This document shows, one piece after another, positions 24,265 through 36,089 of a stretch of 64,000 bases of DNA (its first letter is position 1; each line of letters begins with the position of its first letter). Source of the DNA: Asterella californica (taxonomy: Eukaryota; Streptophyta; Marchantiopsida; Marchantiales; Aytoniaceae); contig JAYKYS010000016.1 of the NCBI GenBank assembly GCA_036924285.1, forward strand, positions 6,076,001 to 6,140,000. The letters are read 5' to 3'. The position numbers were made by a program, and so were the translations under genes. The notes under the pieces were generated by a model. That model searched no databases. It saw only the letters and a list, made by a program, of their open reading frames with translations, and was not told where the DNA came from.

Positions 24265-24534
24265 ATGTGGACATGCTTGCCTTTCTCGAATGATGCGGGG
24301 GATGATCACGAGATGGTGATGCCGATTCATAAAAAGGATGACGACGCGATTATGGCGAAGGTGTTTGTGGCAGAAGCGGGAGTTAAGACGGCAGCCGTGC
24401 AGGAGATGATCCGGTCTCAGTACACTGGTGTGTCGCTGTGGTTTACTCACCTCTTCGATTATCTGGGCCAGGCCCTTGTGGCATATGTTCACAGGGTGGT
24501 CAAGAAGATAGAGAAGCTCGAATACTGCGATTGA
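24265..24534 (+). CDS. Hypothetical 89-residue ORF
   Basis: ATG to TGA, 89 codons: an acidic start, then a mixed charged and hydrophobic C-terminal half with LWFTHLFDYLGQALVAY and a basic end (VVKKIEKLEY). No family was recognised. No upstream exon was found, and the surrounding 23.3-24.2 kb has only unrecognised ORFs. A (TTC)n run follows at about 24568-24586. It may be a small gene, an exon of a larger one, or chance. Confidence 0.3.
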   Translation: MWTCLPFSNDAGDDHEMVMPIHKKDDDAIMAKVFVAEAGVKTAAVQEMIRSQYTGVSLWFTHLFDYLGQALVAYVHRVVKKIEKLEYCD

Positions 24535-24589
24535 CGGAGATACATTGAGAAGGGTTACGTTCCCTCTTCTTCTTCTTCTTCTTCAAGTG

Positions 24590-25456
24590 CCAGTGGAGCG
24601 GCACCGAATGTCTGTATACTATTACCTCTTCTGTCCGTCAAACGTTCGTCAAATTCATCTGGAGAGTGTTAAAATGTATTGTAACTCTCATTCGCAAATT
24701 GCGCTTCACGTGGATGAGTCTTTACTTCCACATGATTATTAGTTGTAGTCTTATCTACCGGGAATCCACCATCTGTCGGACCCTCCGGAGGCTGAGGAGT
24801 CTTCGATGTAGAGGTTGAGATTGAGGCTGACATTGTCGAAAGTCCCGTACGAACACCATAGAAAGAAGACTCAGTAGTAAAAACCTCATACTTAGGAAAA
24901 TGGAAACTCTAAACAATTTTGTCCTCCACTTCCATTCCCCTAGTCTCGAGAGATTCATGAACCAATTGTCTGTGTGAAGAGACAACTCCTTACTTTTTCG
25001 TGGACGGGAGAACCCGTAGAAGATAAATGCATGCTTTTAAGGTAAGGGAGCTTCAGTGCTGCCTGGCCCTTGTAGACCTTTGGTACGGAAGTGCGGCTTT
25101 GGTCTGTTGTATTCTACAATCAAAATAAATATGTTGAATTGTCAGATTATTGATCGGTAATCACGAACAAGTTTACAGGCGTGGGAGATGGTAGATCCCC
25201 TATGACATACATTTGAGATCGAGGTCCTGTTCCTGCCAGTGGCAGTTTTTCCCCTCAGCACTGATCTGCAATAGCTGCGTTTCCATGTTTATCGATTGTG
25301 GAGCAGAGAGACCGCATCAGTCTCCGATCGGCTGACTGTTAGAACGCTTGAGTTCATGACATAGAATCAGAACTTAGCAGGACAGACGCTGTCGGTGGAC
25401 GGTCATTAACGAACGAAGATTACTGTTACCTGCCTAGAAACAGACAGTGGAACCGC
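24590..25456. other. No supported feature
   Basis: Intergenic DNA of mixed composition. Short ORFs on both strands without recognisable sequence. Confidence 0.4.
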
Positions 25457-25947
25457 TGCTCAAAAATTTCAACAGGTTTTCACTCACTGTTACTTTTAAG
25501 AGGATGGTCTTTATTACGTCAGTACGAACACTAGCTGATATCTCCAGCTATCATCTAAGCACAGGGTAGGATGGCTCGACTGGTTATCATCACGCCTGAA
25601 CCCAGAGACTGAAGCTGAACTCAAGAATTTCAAACAGGTTTTCAATCAATGTTTCTCTTAAGAAAATATTCTTTAGTACGTCGGTGTATGAACACTGGCT
25701 GAATTCTCCAGGTATTATCTGAGCACCGGGCAGGATGAGTCGACTGGTTATCATCACGCCTGAACCCAGAGACTGAAGCTGAATCATGCATTTCAAACAG
25801 GTTTTCATTACTGTTACTTTGAAGAGAATGTTCTTTAATATGTCGGTGTATGAACACTGGTTGAATTCTCCAGGTATCATCCAACGGGGCAGGATGGGTC
25901 GACTGGTTATCATCACGCCTGAACCCAGAGGCTGAAGCTGAACTCCG
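25457..25947 (+). repeat. Tandem repeat, ~160-bp unit x3
   Basis: CGACTGGTTATCATCACGCC begins at 25577, 25741 and 25900. TTTCAAACAGGTTTTCA-type segments precede each. The array spans about three units of 159-164 bases. The middle and last units are closest to each other. No LTR or SINE signature is seen. Confidence 0.85.
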
Positions 25948-26420
25948 CACGACAAACTCATGATCAGTTGATGAGTACACGCCCCGTTCCCACCGAAGTA
26001 CCATTCCCTGTGAGAATCGTCACCTGCTTATGTCACTAAATCAGAATTTGCTATTCAACAGAACCGGGTAGTTACTATCTGGTGTTAATTCGACACTGAG
26101 CTTTCTGTTCGTGGGGGCATGTGACTCCGACTAAAAGCAGCCGGCCCATTTGTCCACGGTAGGCAAACACCTCCTGAATCCTGACAGGCTTGGGGCCCGC
26201 TGCGCAGTGTCAAGAATGTTCATGACTGCGCGGGTGAACGTCATCTCGTTGGATCCACCTAAGCTTGCTCAAATCACAGAAGAACCAACGTCGAGCGCTC
26301 AAGTCTTATCATCCCATCCACCCGCTTACAGCTGCCCTGACTGATTGTCCTATCTGCTTGCTTCCTTCTTGATCTGGAGCGGACGCAGCGAAGGGATGGG
26401 AATCATGGGACAGCGTAGCC

Positions 26421-26774
26421 ATGCTTTGTAGGTTGTCTGGGGTGGTTCAGGTGGCCCCATTCCTGACATTTTGGGAACCCCGACCTCATGAGCAAAGTGC
26501 GATAATGGTACTTACTCTTTTCGTTTCGCCAAGCGAAGTTCCAGAATCGAAGCTGCTCGAGCTCGAGAAGTATACACGTCCAAATGTCTTCCAGCGTGGA
26601 AGTGCTCGGAGGATTTTGGCTGAAGTGAAGAAGTTCAGACAGCAGGAAAAGTTAACACACAAGGTACGCCTTCAAGGAGCGGTTATACTCTCAGCGAAAT
26701 ATCTCCATCGATCCGGTTACTTGATACGTCAGCCCCGCAACCCCATGATTTACAGTCACTATTATAAAAGTTAA
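26421..26774 (+). other. Unidentified coding-like segment
   Basis: ATG-initiated open frame of 117 codons. The central part (PESKLLELEKYTRPNVFQ, then RILAEVKKFRQQEKLTHK) looks like a real exon and ends at AAG|GTACGC, a possible donor. No family was recognised, and no partner exon was found nearby. It lies about 280 bases left of a MULE-like element. Confidence 0.25.
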
Positions 26775-27054
26775 AGGCGGCGGATTCTCCAAGTAGGATT
26801 TATATTGTATGTTTTTGACTGACCGGGTGCAATTTTGAAAACCACCTGATGAAGGAAATGTCGTATATATGAAAGCACAAGGCGGAAGTCCTAAGACAGG
26901 GAGTACCATGTAAACATACCATCTTAGGTATCGACAGAGGACCAACCTGCTGGATATTGCACATCTTAATCCAGTGTTCATGGGACTCTCGAGTCTGTGG
27001 AAGAGCAGCAGCTTCCGGCTGCAGAAAGGTATAGTCCCGCGTTTCATAAAACTC

Positions 27055-27633
27055 AGAAAGTGGCTTGATCATTACCCCCAGTACGGTCGTTTCGCTTTAT
27101 CATACCCCTCTTAACGTTTGTTTGCTTGATCATACCCCCAACCTGCTATCGACAGTCTGGCTTGTATACTAAGCCATGTCACTGTAAACTCAAGGAAACC
27201 TGACGACGTGGATCGCGATGGACGGAGACCTTGGTCATTTTCTGCACCGAGAGGAATTTCTGGAACTCGAGGTGTTTCAGCTCGTGATTTCAGATTACTT
27301 TTTGTAGATTTCGGAGTAGTTCGATACGTCTGATCTCGTTCTCCCGAACCAAGTATTGGATCGCACTTGCTCTTGAATTTTCCCTCTGCCATGGTTTCTA
27401 GGAGGCCCTGATATTCGCTGAACCGCGAGACGAAACAGACATGCGTTGCAGCGAAACATGACAGGAGTGAAACAGTCTAAACAGTCTACGTTATATGTAT
27501 GCAGTAGATCAAGGCGCGAGATACCGACAGGAAGGACGATGGCAGGTTGGGGGTATTATCAAACAACCAAACGTTTAGAGGGGTATGATCAAGCGCAACG
27601 AATCGACTGGAGGTATGATCAAGCCAATTTTTG
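27055..27633. mobile_element. MULE-like MITE with ~95-bp TIRs and 9-bp TSD
   Basis: The ends are inverted copies of each other. The left end has TGGCTTGATCATTACCCCC and further TGATCATACCCC blocks to about 27156. The right end, 27540-27633, is its reverse complement with some substitutions. CATAAAACT occurs at 27046-27054 and 27634-27642, giving a 9-bp target-site duplication. Long TIRs and a 9-bp duplication are typical of Mutator-like elements. The 385-base interior has no transposase, so it is non-autonomous. TTGATCATACC recurs several times within each TIR. A related end lies at 44220-44305. Confidence 0.85.
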
Positions 27634-27684
27634 CATAAAACTAAAATTCACTATTCATGTTGAAGCTATAGTGTCTTGAGAATG

Positions 27685-27725
27685 AACCCCGCTACCTTTT
27701 CCAGGCTAGAAAAGGTAGCGGGGTT
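27685..27725. repeat. Perfect 17-bp inverted repeat (hairpin)
   Basis: AACCCCGCTACCTTTTC at 27685-27701 pairs exactly with 27709-27725 across a 7-base loop. It sits 52 bases right of the MULE-like element. Function unknown. Confidence 0.9.
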
Positions 27726-28272
27726 TGTCCATCTGTGGGTGCGGTACTTGTTAGTTGATTTGGGTCTCAGAGCCCACAGTGACTGACAATGGATTTGAAT
27801 GATTACTGCGATACTGTGCAGTGAAAAGAATAGATCTTGTCGTATCTGAAACTGCAAGCACTCTGGAGATTTTAACTTTCACTACCACGGGAGACGCAGT
27901 CATGGTTTTCTGTGCAGTAAGATGTGACTTGAGATCGTGACCCCTGATCGGAGAACATAAGTCACCATTCCCAACCACGACCGCCATGGCTAGAATTGGT
28001 CAGAAAAATTTTACGGGTACCTTGCCTCGACTGTAACCTTCCAACTGCGCAGAAATCAAAGTGAGTTAATATAACTTTCTTTTTCTTTCATTTGCGCTGT
28101 AAAAGGGCGGCAGTACACCGACTGAAACTTATTACACTACTGTAACCTTCCAGTTACACAGAAATCAAAGTGAGTTAGCTTTCTTTCCTTCTTCTTCTCT
28201 TTTGTAAAAGCGCTGCAATATACTCACAGAAACTTTATTAACACGAGTGTGAAGAATAATATGCATGCTCGA

Positions 28273-29223
28273 TGAACTTCTGGGAATTTCTGTTCGTTTA
28301 TTGTTATGAAGAAAATCTATAAATATTAAATTAAAAATATATATTAAGTAACTACAAATAATTTAAAAATTGTATAACCATTATTTATTAGCCTATGCCT
28401 GGAAACAAAAGGAGAGCAAAAGAAAACCTATAAATGTTAACTCAACTGTCGTGCTTCAGAAGTTACAAATCAGAGAAGTTGTATTCAAAAATACATTAAT
28501 TCACTCCGTGTTTAATATAATACCTAAACCTTCTCCAAGAAGAATTAGGTATTAAATTAAACAAACATGCATTTCCCCCTCTTCCGAAATCGGCAGAGGG
28601 TGACTATGCATGCTTTCAAAAGTACAGTGGAGAGCAGCCCATCTCTCTGAGAAGTCTCCATGGCACCCAAATGTATAGTTTACTAGGGGGAACCATCGTG
28701 CTTCCACAAACTGAGAGGTGAGCATGATAGTTTATAACAGAACCAAAGGCCAACTAAATGCCCATAAGCATCCAAGCGTCGGAGTAGCAGAAAGGGGAGC
28801 GAAAAGGGGAACAGGCCAAGGATCCCGACAGCTAGATAACTACAATACTTAACCCAAGAACAATGAAAGAATTTGCAACTGCTACTGTAGGCCATTACTG
28901 TCACTCCTGTAGAAGCTTATATGGAATTTCCTTGTAAAACTAATTAAGGCCGATGAAACTTTCGAACACAAAAATAATTAAGTCACAGTCTGTAAATCAC
29001 TTTCGTGTTCAATTTATTGACTGCCTGACCATAATTTTCAGCAGACCCTTCGGGCTCTCTATATGTTTTACGGATGCATGAGAATTACATGCTATCGAAT
29101 TACAGTCAAGTACTTAACGAAGTTACGTCTAAAGACTTCATTCTTTAGACGTAGTTTATAGTTGATATGATCACTATAAACTCTTTGCCGGCGTGTGTGA
29201 AAGAGTAAACTTGACATTCTGCA
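28273..29223 (+). repeat. Probable 5' LTR of a Ty1/copia element (~951 bp)
   Basis: It starts TGAACTTCTGGG and ends ...TTCTGCA immediately before a primer-binding site. The start is homologous to 32981 onward, where the same TGAACTTCTGGG and TATAAATATTAA occur. Inside are a hairpin with AATTAGGTATTAAATTAAAC (28507-28556) and two hairpins near the end: TACGTCTAAAG / CTTTAGACGTA at about 29124-29153 and AGTTTATAGT / ACTATAAACT at about 29155-29184. The 5' boundary rests on the similarity to the second copy. Confidence 0.55.
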
Positions 29224-29235
29224 TGGTGTCAGAGT
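29224..29235 (+). promoter_or_regulatory. Primer-binding site (tRNA-iMet type)
   Basis: TGGTGTCAGAGT starts right after the LTR's terminal CA and matches the plant initiator-tRNA primer-binding site TGGTATCAGAGC at ten of twelve bases. Reverse transcription of the copia element would start here. Confidence 0.65.
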
Positions 29236-29273
29236 AAGAATACACAAAATACGATCAACAGAATGTCACGAGC

Positions 29274-31920
29274 ATGTCGAATATACACAAAGGTCAGATT
29301 GAAAATTTTGTGCGGCTTGAGGAAAAAACATTTACTAGAAGAAATCTGAACTTCTTTTAAATTCTTATAAGGTAATTCCGCAGAGGTCCGTTTGTTTTCA
29401 ATCTTAGTTCATAAAGTTGAGCAGAAATGTAAGGACGTAAATGATTCAGATTACCAAGAGAGCTGATAAGAAATGTGCCGTCTGCTCTGCGGAAGAGAGT
29501 GTGTGGGTATGAACTCTTGACGTCTTGTGTCTTAAATGTCTTAAATGTCTTGTGTCTTCAATACGTGTAAAAGCTAAGTCTGAGAACGCCTCTACATGTG
29601 GCAAGTCACTTGTGTATAAAAATGGACAATTGTATTTACAAACAGTGTACCGGAGCTGCATATCTAGTCTTGTCCAAAATCAATTGATTGTACCCTGACA
29701 GTAAAGTCATATGCAGAAGTGAGGGAGGAATCAGGAACCCATCAGGAATCAGGAACCTTTTAGTGCGAGAAATCTGCTTGTCGGCTTCCTTCCTCGATGG
29801 CAGAAGTGCAAGTTGCATATGTATTGTTCATCTACACTTCCAAAGTTCTCAAGAGAAGAATATATATTGACATGAGGTAATAAGTTCAACTGTATATATT
29901 CAATGATTGAATGAAGTGAACAGGCTGCCGCACTAATAGTTCTCGAAAGTGCATCTGACCCCCTCCACTTATGGTTAAGTCTGGCTATGACGAGTCCGGA
30001 ATTGGGTTTAGGATGGTGTGACGAACATGTTGAGACTTGGATTCTATACATTTTCCTCATAGCATAAAATGCTCATCATTTTTGGAGCCCTATGGGAGAA
30101 ATCATATTAGAGTGTGAAGGATTATATTAGATCAACTTGGAATCGCTCGTTCATGGAGTCTGAAAATGCCTTTGGTGGTAAATCTTCAAATTTAAAAGGA
30201 AAGAAAAGCATTAAACATGCTGAACATTTAATAGCTATACATGGTGCAAGAAAAACGCAAAAGTGGGAGACGGAGGCATTTCAATAATTGTCAAGTTCAA
30301 CATTAACAAGGGATAGTTTGATTCTTCGACTTTGGAATTGACTCATTCTGTGCAAGTAATACGATTGAAATTAAAAGAAGAAGTCTAAGAACAAGAGATT
30401 TATACCAGAAAGGTGAGAGTTCAGAAACAGTATTGAGGGAGAGGAAGAATCGATACATAGATGAATATATGATTTATGGATATCATTATTATTTTTATTC
30501 ACAGTATGTCATCATAATAATAACGATTAATAAATCGAAAGTTTTATTCTAGTGATTAGAACTTATTTCATAAAAATTGCACTTTAGAAAGACTATCATG
30601 ATCTCAACTATTTTTTTCCCTAAATCTTATTGTGAGTCCTCTTTTTCCTCATAAGTATTTATTATAATGTTGTGTTTCTATATACCTTAGCAATCCTACT
30701 TTTTTGTGAGGATGATAAGAATATTTCATTGGTGCTTTGATTATTTATTAGTATTTTAATTTTTCAGCTCTATGTGACAAAGGAGCAAGGAGTCGCTATG
30801 AATCATAGGCCGCTTTTTGGGTTTTTGGAGCTGTCAAGTACCGCCATCGTTGGTGCTATGTTGTGAATTGAGTATTGCCTTGAAGCATGCATGCTTTATC
30901 TGGCTGGAATGCTTAAGAGATCAGGGTGTGCAGCAAGTTGGGACTTTATCAAGTTTGGTTGAGCGGTCTTATAGCATCTTTCGGTTGTATTAGATAGAGT
31001 TGTGGTGGTTGGATTGACCGGTAGCTAGTGTCGTTAGAAAGCTAGTAAGTCATGTTTCCAATGATATAGAGTTACTTTCAACTAAATGCTACAAAAGCTG
31101 AATATTTCATATAGAGCAGAAAAAGATCTATTGTAACAATCTTCTATCGCTTATACATATTCTTTGGATCATAGCAAGCTTTGATCTTGAACAGAGGGAG
31201 TACAGGGAGAGTAGATAGAGAACATTTGGGTGGAAATATCAAGATTTAGAGCCAACTTATTCAAATCACATATCTCTACACAGTCAAATACCCAGTGTAT
31301 TATTAGATAAAAAACAGATAATGAGAGAACGGAAAGAACTCTAGTAACTTTGCTAGAACATACTTGAACTGTCGACCAACATCTTTTCTTCATTGCACTA
31401 GTAGCTGCCGATTCGAATGAAGGTTGGTGGATTGACTTTGATGCGTCCATCACATTACAACTCGAAGAGAGTGGTTTGAAGATTATCAACCGATGAATAA
31501 AGGTCTCATGATTAGAATAAGAGATGGAAAGACGTATGAAGTACGAGGTTTTAGTGATATCCGTGTACGACTATCTTCTGGTCAAACACAAAAAATTCAA
31601 GAAGTTTGACATGTTCTCGATATGGTGCATAATCTCTTGAGTGCTGAAAAAATCATAGAGATAGGTCTCGGAATTACTTTCAACAGGATCTGCTGTATAG
31701 TGCATGATACGAAAGATCAGCCAGAAAATCAAATTTTGTTCATAAGTTTTGGTAAATTCTCTCAAGAAATTGAATTCTAGAAAATCTATTTCGATTCCAG
31801 ACGAGTCGATCACTATAACAAGATTCTTTTTTTTGTAACAAGAGTCCATTCGATAAGTAAACTTTTCAAAATTCAAGAAAGAGAGTATTCTTTATTTGTG
31901 GTCCACATCACAGCTTGCTT
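29274..31920 (+). pseudogene. Ty1/copia Gag-protease-integrase relic
   Basis: An ATG at 29274 opens a short Gag-like start (MSNIHKGQIENFVRLE) that soon meets a stop. Further on, about 31415-31790, the plus strand reads GWWIDFDAS (protease active-site region, WWIDSGAS in the family, Gly lost), then DGKTYEVRGFSDIRVRLSSG, HVLDMVHNLLSAEKIIEIGL and GITFNR, the Gag-pre-integrase region of copia Pol. Stops and frameshifts interrupt all of it. Nothing recognisable remains of RT. The stretch in between, 29.4-31.3 kb, is AT-rich and unreadable. The overlapping minus-strand ORFs are shadows. Confidence 0.7.
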
Positions 31921-32980
31921 TTTGGTTTATTTCTCAACCACAGATCTCGGTTTGAAGACATCTACTATTCATTGTAAGTCTCAAGATTTCGATCACTTTG
32001 AGCTCTAGATAATTAACTTTAGACATCGAATAAGAACATGACAAGTAAGTATGGTTTTGATGGGTTAGCCTGCCGGAGCTAATCTCCGGAATATTAAGTT
32101 GAAACTGATGTTTTTAACCATTAACGTAAGATTACTTTTGATTATAGAGTACTCACACTCTCATCGAATCGTCTATCCACAAACTTTACAATCTGCGATG
32201 TGTTTCAGTCCAATAGTTTTAGAAATGATCTACATTTGTATTGTTAATTTTACATAAATTCTTGGAGAATATGAAAATCTTTCTGTGACCTAAAGTACAA
32301 AGGGGAAAACAAATAATATTTACTTTATTTCTTCTATACTGAAACTGGCGGTTTCAAGAAAATCGGATTTATATGTGGTTGTCGAAGTTGAAAATGAAAG
32401 CGATAGATTAACAAGATCTTGTATTATTCCGTATCTCTGCAGACCTGTTATTTAAATCGAATGTACAGATTTTAAGAGCTTTTCCTTTTTGTGGAAGTGA
32501 TCTCATTGAAAGAATAGTCAGAATTTCAGTCTTTAGGGGAATTCACGGGTTAAGAATTATGAATCCATGTTCATAGCCAACAAAGTAACAAAACTATAGT
32601 ACATGTACCATGGTTTGTCAGCCGTTCCTGACAGCAAAACACAAGTAACATTCATGATAAGACATTAAAATTATTATCTTTTTGGACTATATAAAGGAAT
32701 ACACCACTAAACTTTATAAAAACGTCAAAAATTAGATCGAATATATTATACCACTTTTATATGAAATTTCATCTTACGTTATGTTTATCGTATTATCGAT
32801 AATCTGAGAAAAAGATAATGTGATAATCTGATTTCAAAGTCTAGACGAGGTGTATAACAAAACTTTAACGTTTCACTGAAAAAGAGTTTACGGTAAGAAA
32901 TTCTTAAACACTTGTTTCTGCAGTATAAACAAGAGAAAAACTTGTATCAAGAGCTGAAAACAAATATGAAGCAAGCAACA

Positions 32981-33310
32981 TGAACTTCTGGGGAACTCTT
33001 GTCGTCTTTTGGTTATCGGAAAATATATAAATATTAACTAAAATCAAAATCAAATTAGTTTTAATATATATAAATATTAAGTATTAAAAGAGTCAAGAGA
33101 CGGAAAAAATTCATGACATTACCCATAAAGGAAGAGGAGGGGAATATAAATTCAAGAAGCTACAAGTAAATAGTCAAACTTTTACGAGACATTTAATTTT
33201 ATTACCTACCCTTTCTCAACAGAAGGATTAGGTAATAAATTAAACCCTTTGCGTATTTGCCTTGGTGAATAAATATGCAAGGAAGACACCTTTCGAAAGT
33301 TCTTGTTCAT
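32981..33310 (+). repeat. LTR-like repeat homologous to 28273
   Basis: TGAACTTCTGGGGAACTC and the following ATATATAAATATTAA align with the start of the block at 28273. The large hairpin (33186-33245, TTATTACCTACCC...GGATTAGGTAATAAATTAA) lies at a similar distance from the start as in the first copy. It is either the 3' LTR of the same copia relic or a separate fragment. Homology fades after about 33310, so the end is not defined. Confidence 0.45.
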
Positions 33311-33487
33311 TTGGAACCATCCAAAAGCTTTTTGCATCGGGCTCGGAAACGTTATCATGCCTAGAACTTTTACAAGAAAACAACAAATAATAGGGGTGCC
33401 AATGTTATTGTCCGTTGTCGTGTCGTGGACCGGCTCCTACATGAAAATCAAATTTTCACAGTTATCGCTCCAAAGACACTCATTGAT

Positions 33488-33975
33488 AAAACAAGCTAGT
33501 CCCTAGCTTACGGACTTTTTGGCACATCTTTGGATCTTCACTTTCATTACATCGATGGATAGAGCTCTTTGTCAGCTTCCATGGACACTTCGTCTACTTC
33601 ATTTGGACGCCTAGTGGAGAAGTTACGAGACTCGAAAGATGAGTAAAACAAGCTAAACCTAAGCTTACGGGCTTTTGGCACAATTTTAGATCTTCACTTT
33701 CATCGCATCAGTGGATAGAGCTCTTTGTCAACACTCTATAGGCACTTTGTCTACTTCGTTTGGACGCCTAGTGGAGAAGTGACGAGACTCGAAAGATGGG
33801 CAAAACAAGTTAGGCCCCAGCTTATGGACTTTTGGCACAACTTCGGATCTTCATTTTCATTACATCGATGGGTAGAGCTCGTTGTCAGCTTTCCATGTGC
33901 ACTTTGTCTACTTCAATGGACGCCTAGTGGAGAAGTTACGAGACTCAGAAGAAGAGAAAATCAAGCTAAGCCTTA
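33488..33975 (+). repeat. Tandem repeat, ~157-bp unit x3
   Basis: Three alignable units share TTTTTGGCACA, GATCTTCACTTTCATTACAT, TAGAGCTCTTTGTC and GACGCCTAGTGGAGAAGT, followed by ACGAGACTC. The units are diverged by scattered substitutions, so the array is old. Confidence 0.85.
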
Positions 33976-33979
33976 GTTT

Positions 33980-36080
33980 ATTTTGCTGACTGGGTATTTG
34001 TAGCTCCATGCGCTATACTAAGGACGCAAGGGGTCTGCTTCCTCATTATTGGAAAAAACTGGTACGTACTGTGACTGACATAAGGCGGCTGCTTAAGAGG
34101 TTAGCTTGTTCCTGTGATCTGTCGATGGACGTTTTGGAGAATTGTGAAGTCCAATGCATACGCGCAAGATGTCATTGGGTTCAGATCAGTACACGCTACG
34201 TGTGGATTAAGACGGTTCGTAAGAGACATATCGGGGGGTGTGTGCTGAGAGAAATTGAGACGCAGGAGGAGGATTTGGGGTGCTTCAATAACCTGTGAAG
34301 AAAAGTTGGACCGTTTGGGCCATTCCGGAGTCCAAACTTGCTATCCTTGGATCCATCGGGATCAGAACACCAAGTTCTACAGGAAATTGAAGACGATACG
34401 AAGTTTCATCGGACGGTTTGGGAGTTCTGAGTGAAATTGGCTCGCAGGGAAACCCTAGCATCAAGTTTTTCATCGCATGTGATATGAAATTCGGTTCTTC
34501 TTCGCGATCGGTGAGCCAAGGTCTTCATTCTTAGTGCCTACGCGATAAGGGAGTCTTCATCTACGCATAAGAGAAGACAATACATGGATTGGATTGTTGG
34601 TTTGGGTGTGGTGAGCAAGTTTGAGCCACAGGGAGTCAGTTTATGTCAGTTTTTTTTGCATCCTGCGATCAAATTTCTTGCGTGGTTTTGCGATAAGAAC
34701 TTGAAGCGGCTTGTTTGGAGTCTCGTTGAGTTCAAGGTAGTTAAATCTACCTACCAGAGAAGACGGATATCAGATCAGACGATCCGTTTGGGCGGTGTGT
34801 GCGATTTTAAGCCGCATGGAGGAGTTTTAGAAGGTTCGGTCACCTGTGACCAAAAATCGGAGATATCTCGGCTGTTGCGAGTCGGATCTGAAGGTTTTCT
34901 AGGCCAACAGATTCAAGGAAGAAGACCCTATCGACATTTGAAGACCGTTTGGCAAAAGAAGAAAGTTCTCAGATAGGTCTTTTTCGGTTTCTTCGCTACG
35001 AGTTTTGTCCTTTTGAGTTCGTTAGAGTTCTTGTTGGTGATGTACATCTTGTGATAGCTAGCTTTACCTAAGAGCTTGTACATGGATGCTGTTTGGACTT
35101 GGGTTTGAATCGTGTGATGTTGGTGCAGCTCTTTTTGTTAGCAAAGAGAAGTTTCTCTTGCTTTGAGCTACGCATCGATGGTTTTGAGTCTGGGTCGTGA
35201 TTCAGGGGCTCGTTTTAGGAGGCTTTGAAGCAGATTACAGATCGCTCCGGTCTGTTTCTTAGTTTTGTGTTCTTAGGGAGAAAGAACCGGCAGTGTATAT
35301 ACATTGAGAGTTGGTATATATAACAATGTTCGTTTTTGTGCTTGTGTTTCACTTTCTTGTTCTCTGTTCAGCACACTACATCTCCATAACCAGGAATCTC
35401 GCATTTTCCTAGACATCCTTCACGCAAAATCCGACACGACACCTCGTCAGGATTATTTTACTATTCGCGGGTTGCAGTTCCGAGCAACGGCCATTCAGTC
35501 ACGGGTGGCTCTAGAGGTATCCATAGAAATGACCCGTGAGTTTTATCCTACTGGCCGTAACAGCTTAGTCAGTGAATTAAATGTCAACATCCACTTGTAT
35601 TGCAATCATGGTAATCAAGAGAGTACATGGTTATGTGGCAGCATATCGCATCCTTGTGCGATTATGGTAACCAAGAGAGTACATGATTACATGACAACAC
35701 ATCGTGTCCTCTGTCAATTTGAAAACAAACTCCTTCTTGAGAGAGAATACGCATAAGCAGTAGTTGAGAATAACATAACTGAGAAGACAGAAGTTAACAA
35801 TTTTAGACTTACGAAGTGAGAATCTCAATTCCAATTATGCCGCAAGTTTCTAAATAAAAACACTACTCAAAAATTAAGAGGAAATTATAGAGATGAGAGT
35901 GATGTTGGCATCTTCGAGCTCTTTGAGTTCAGATGAGTCTGTCAATCGTGATATTGAGAGTGAGATTGATAATGATCTGAGTGAGACGTCGATAAAGATG
36001 ATGATATGAGAGGAGACGACAAGTTGAGAAAGATACAGAGTTCAAGGTTCATGAGTTCTTCTGATGACGATGGATTGGAT
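33980..36080. other. No supported gene; LTR-leader-like sequence
   Basis: Moderate-GC DNA with several ORFs of 60-150 codons (for example 34584-34976, ATG to TAG, 130 codons; 35304-35756) that were not recognised. Phrases such as GGACGGTTTGGGAGTTC and repeated CCGTTTGG resemble untranslated retrotransposon leaders. A TATATATAACA motif lies near 35310. No transposon protein domain was found. Confidence 0.3.
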
Positions 36081-36089
36081 CAGATTTGG

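Noticed and set aside
25457..25947. CRISPR-like array
   Set aside because: Units of about 160 bases with no short repeat and unique spacer structure in a plant-type eukaryotic sequence; it is an ordinary tandem repeat.
31169..31876. Two minus-strand ORFs over 31.2-31.9 kb
   Set aside because: They are the antisense of the copia protease and Gag-pre-integrase relic that is readable on the plus strand.
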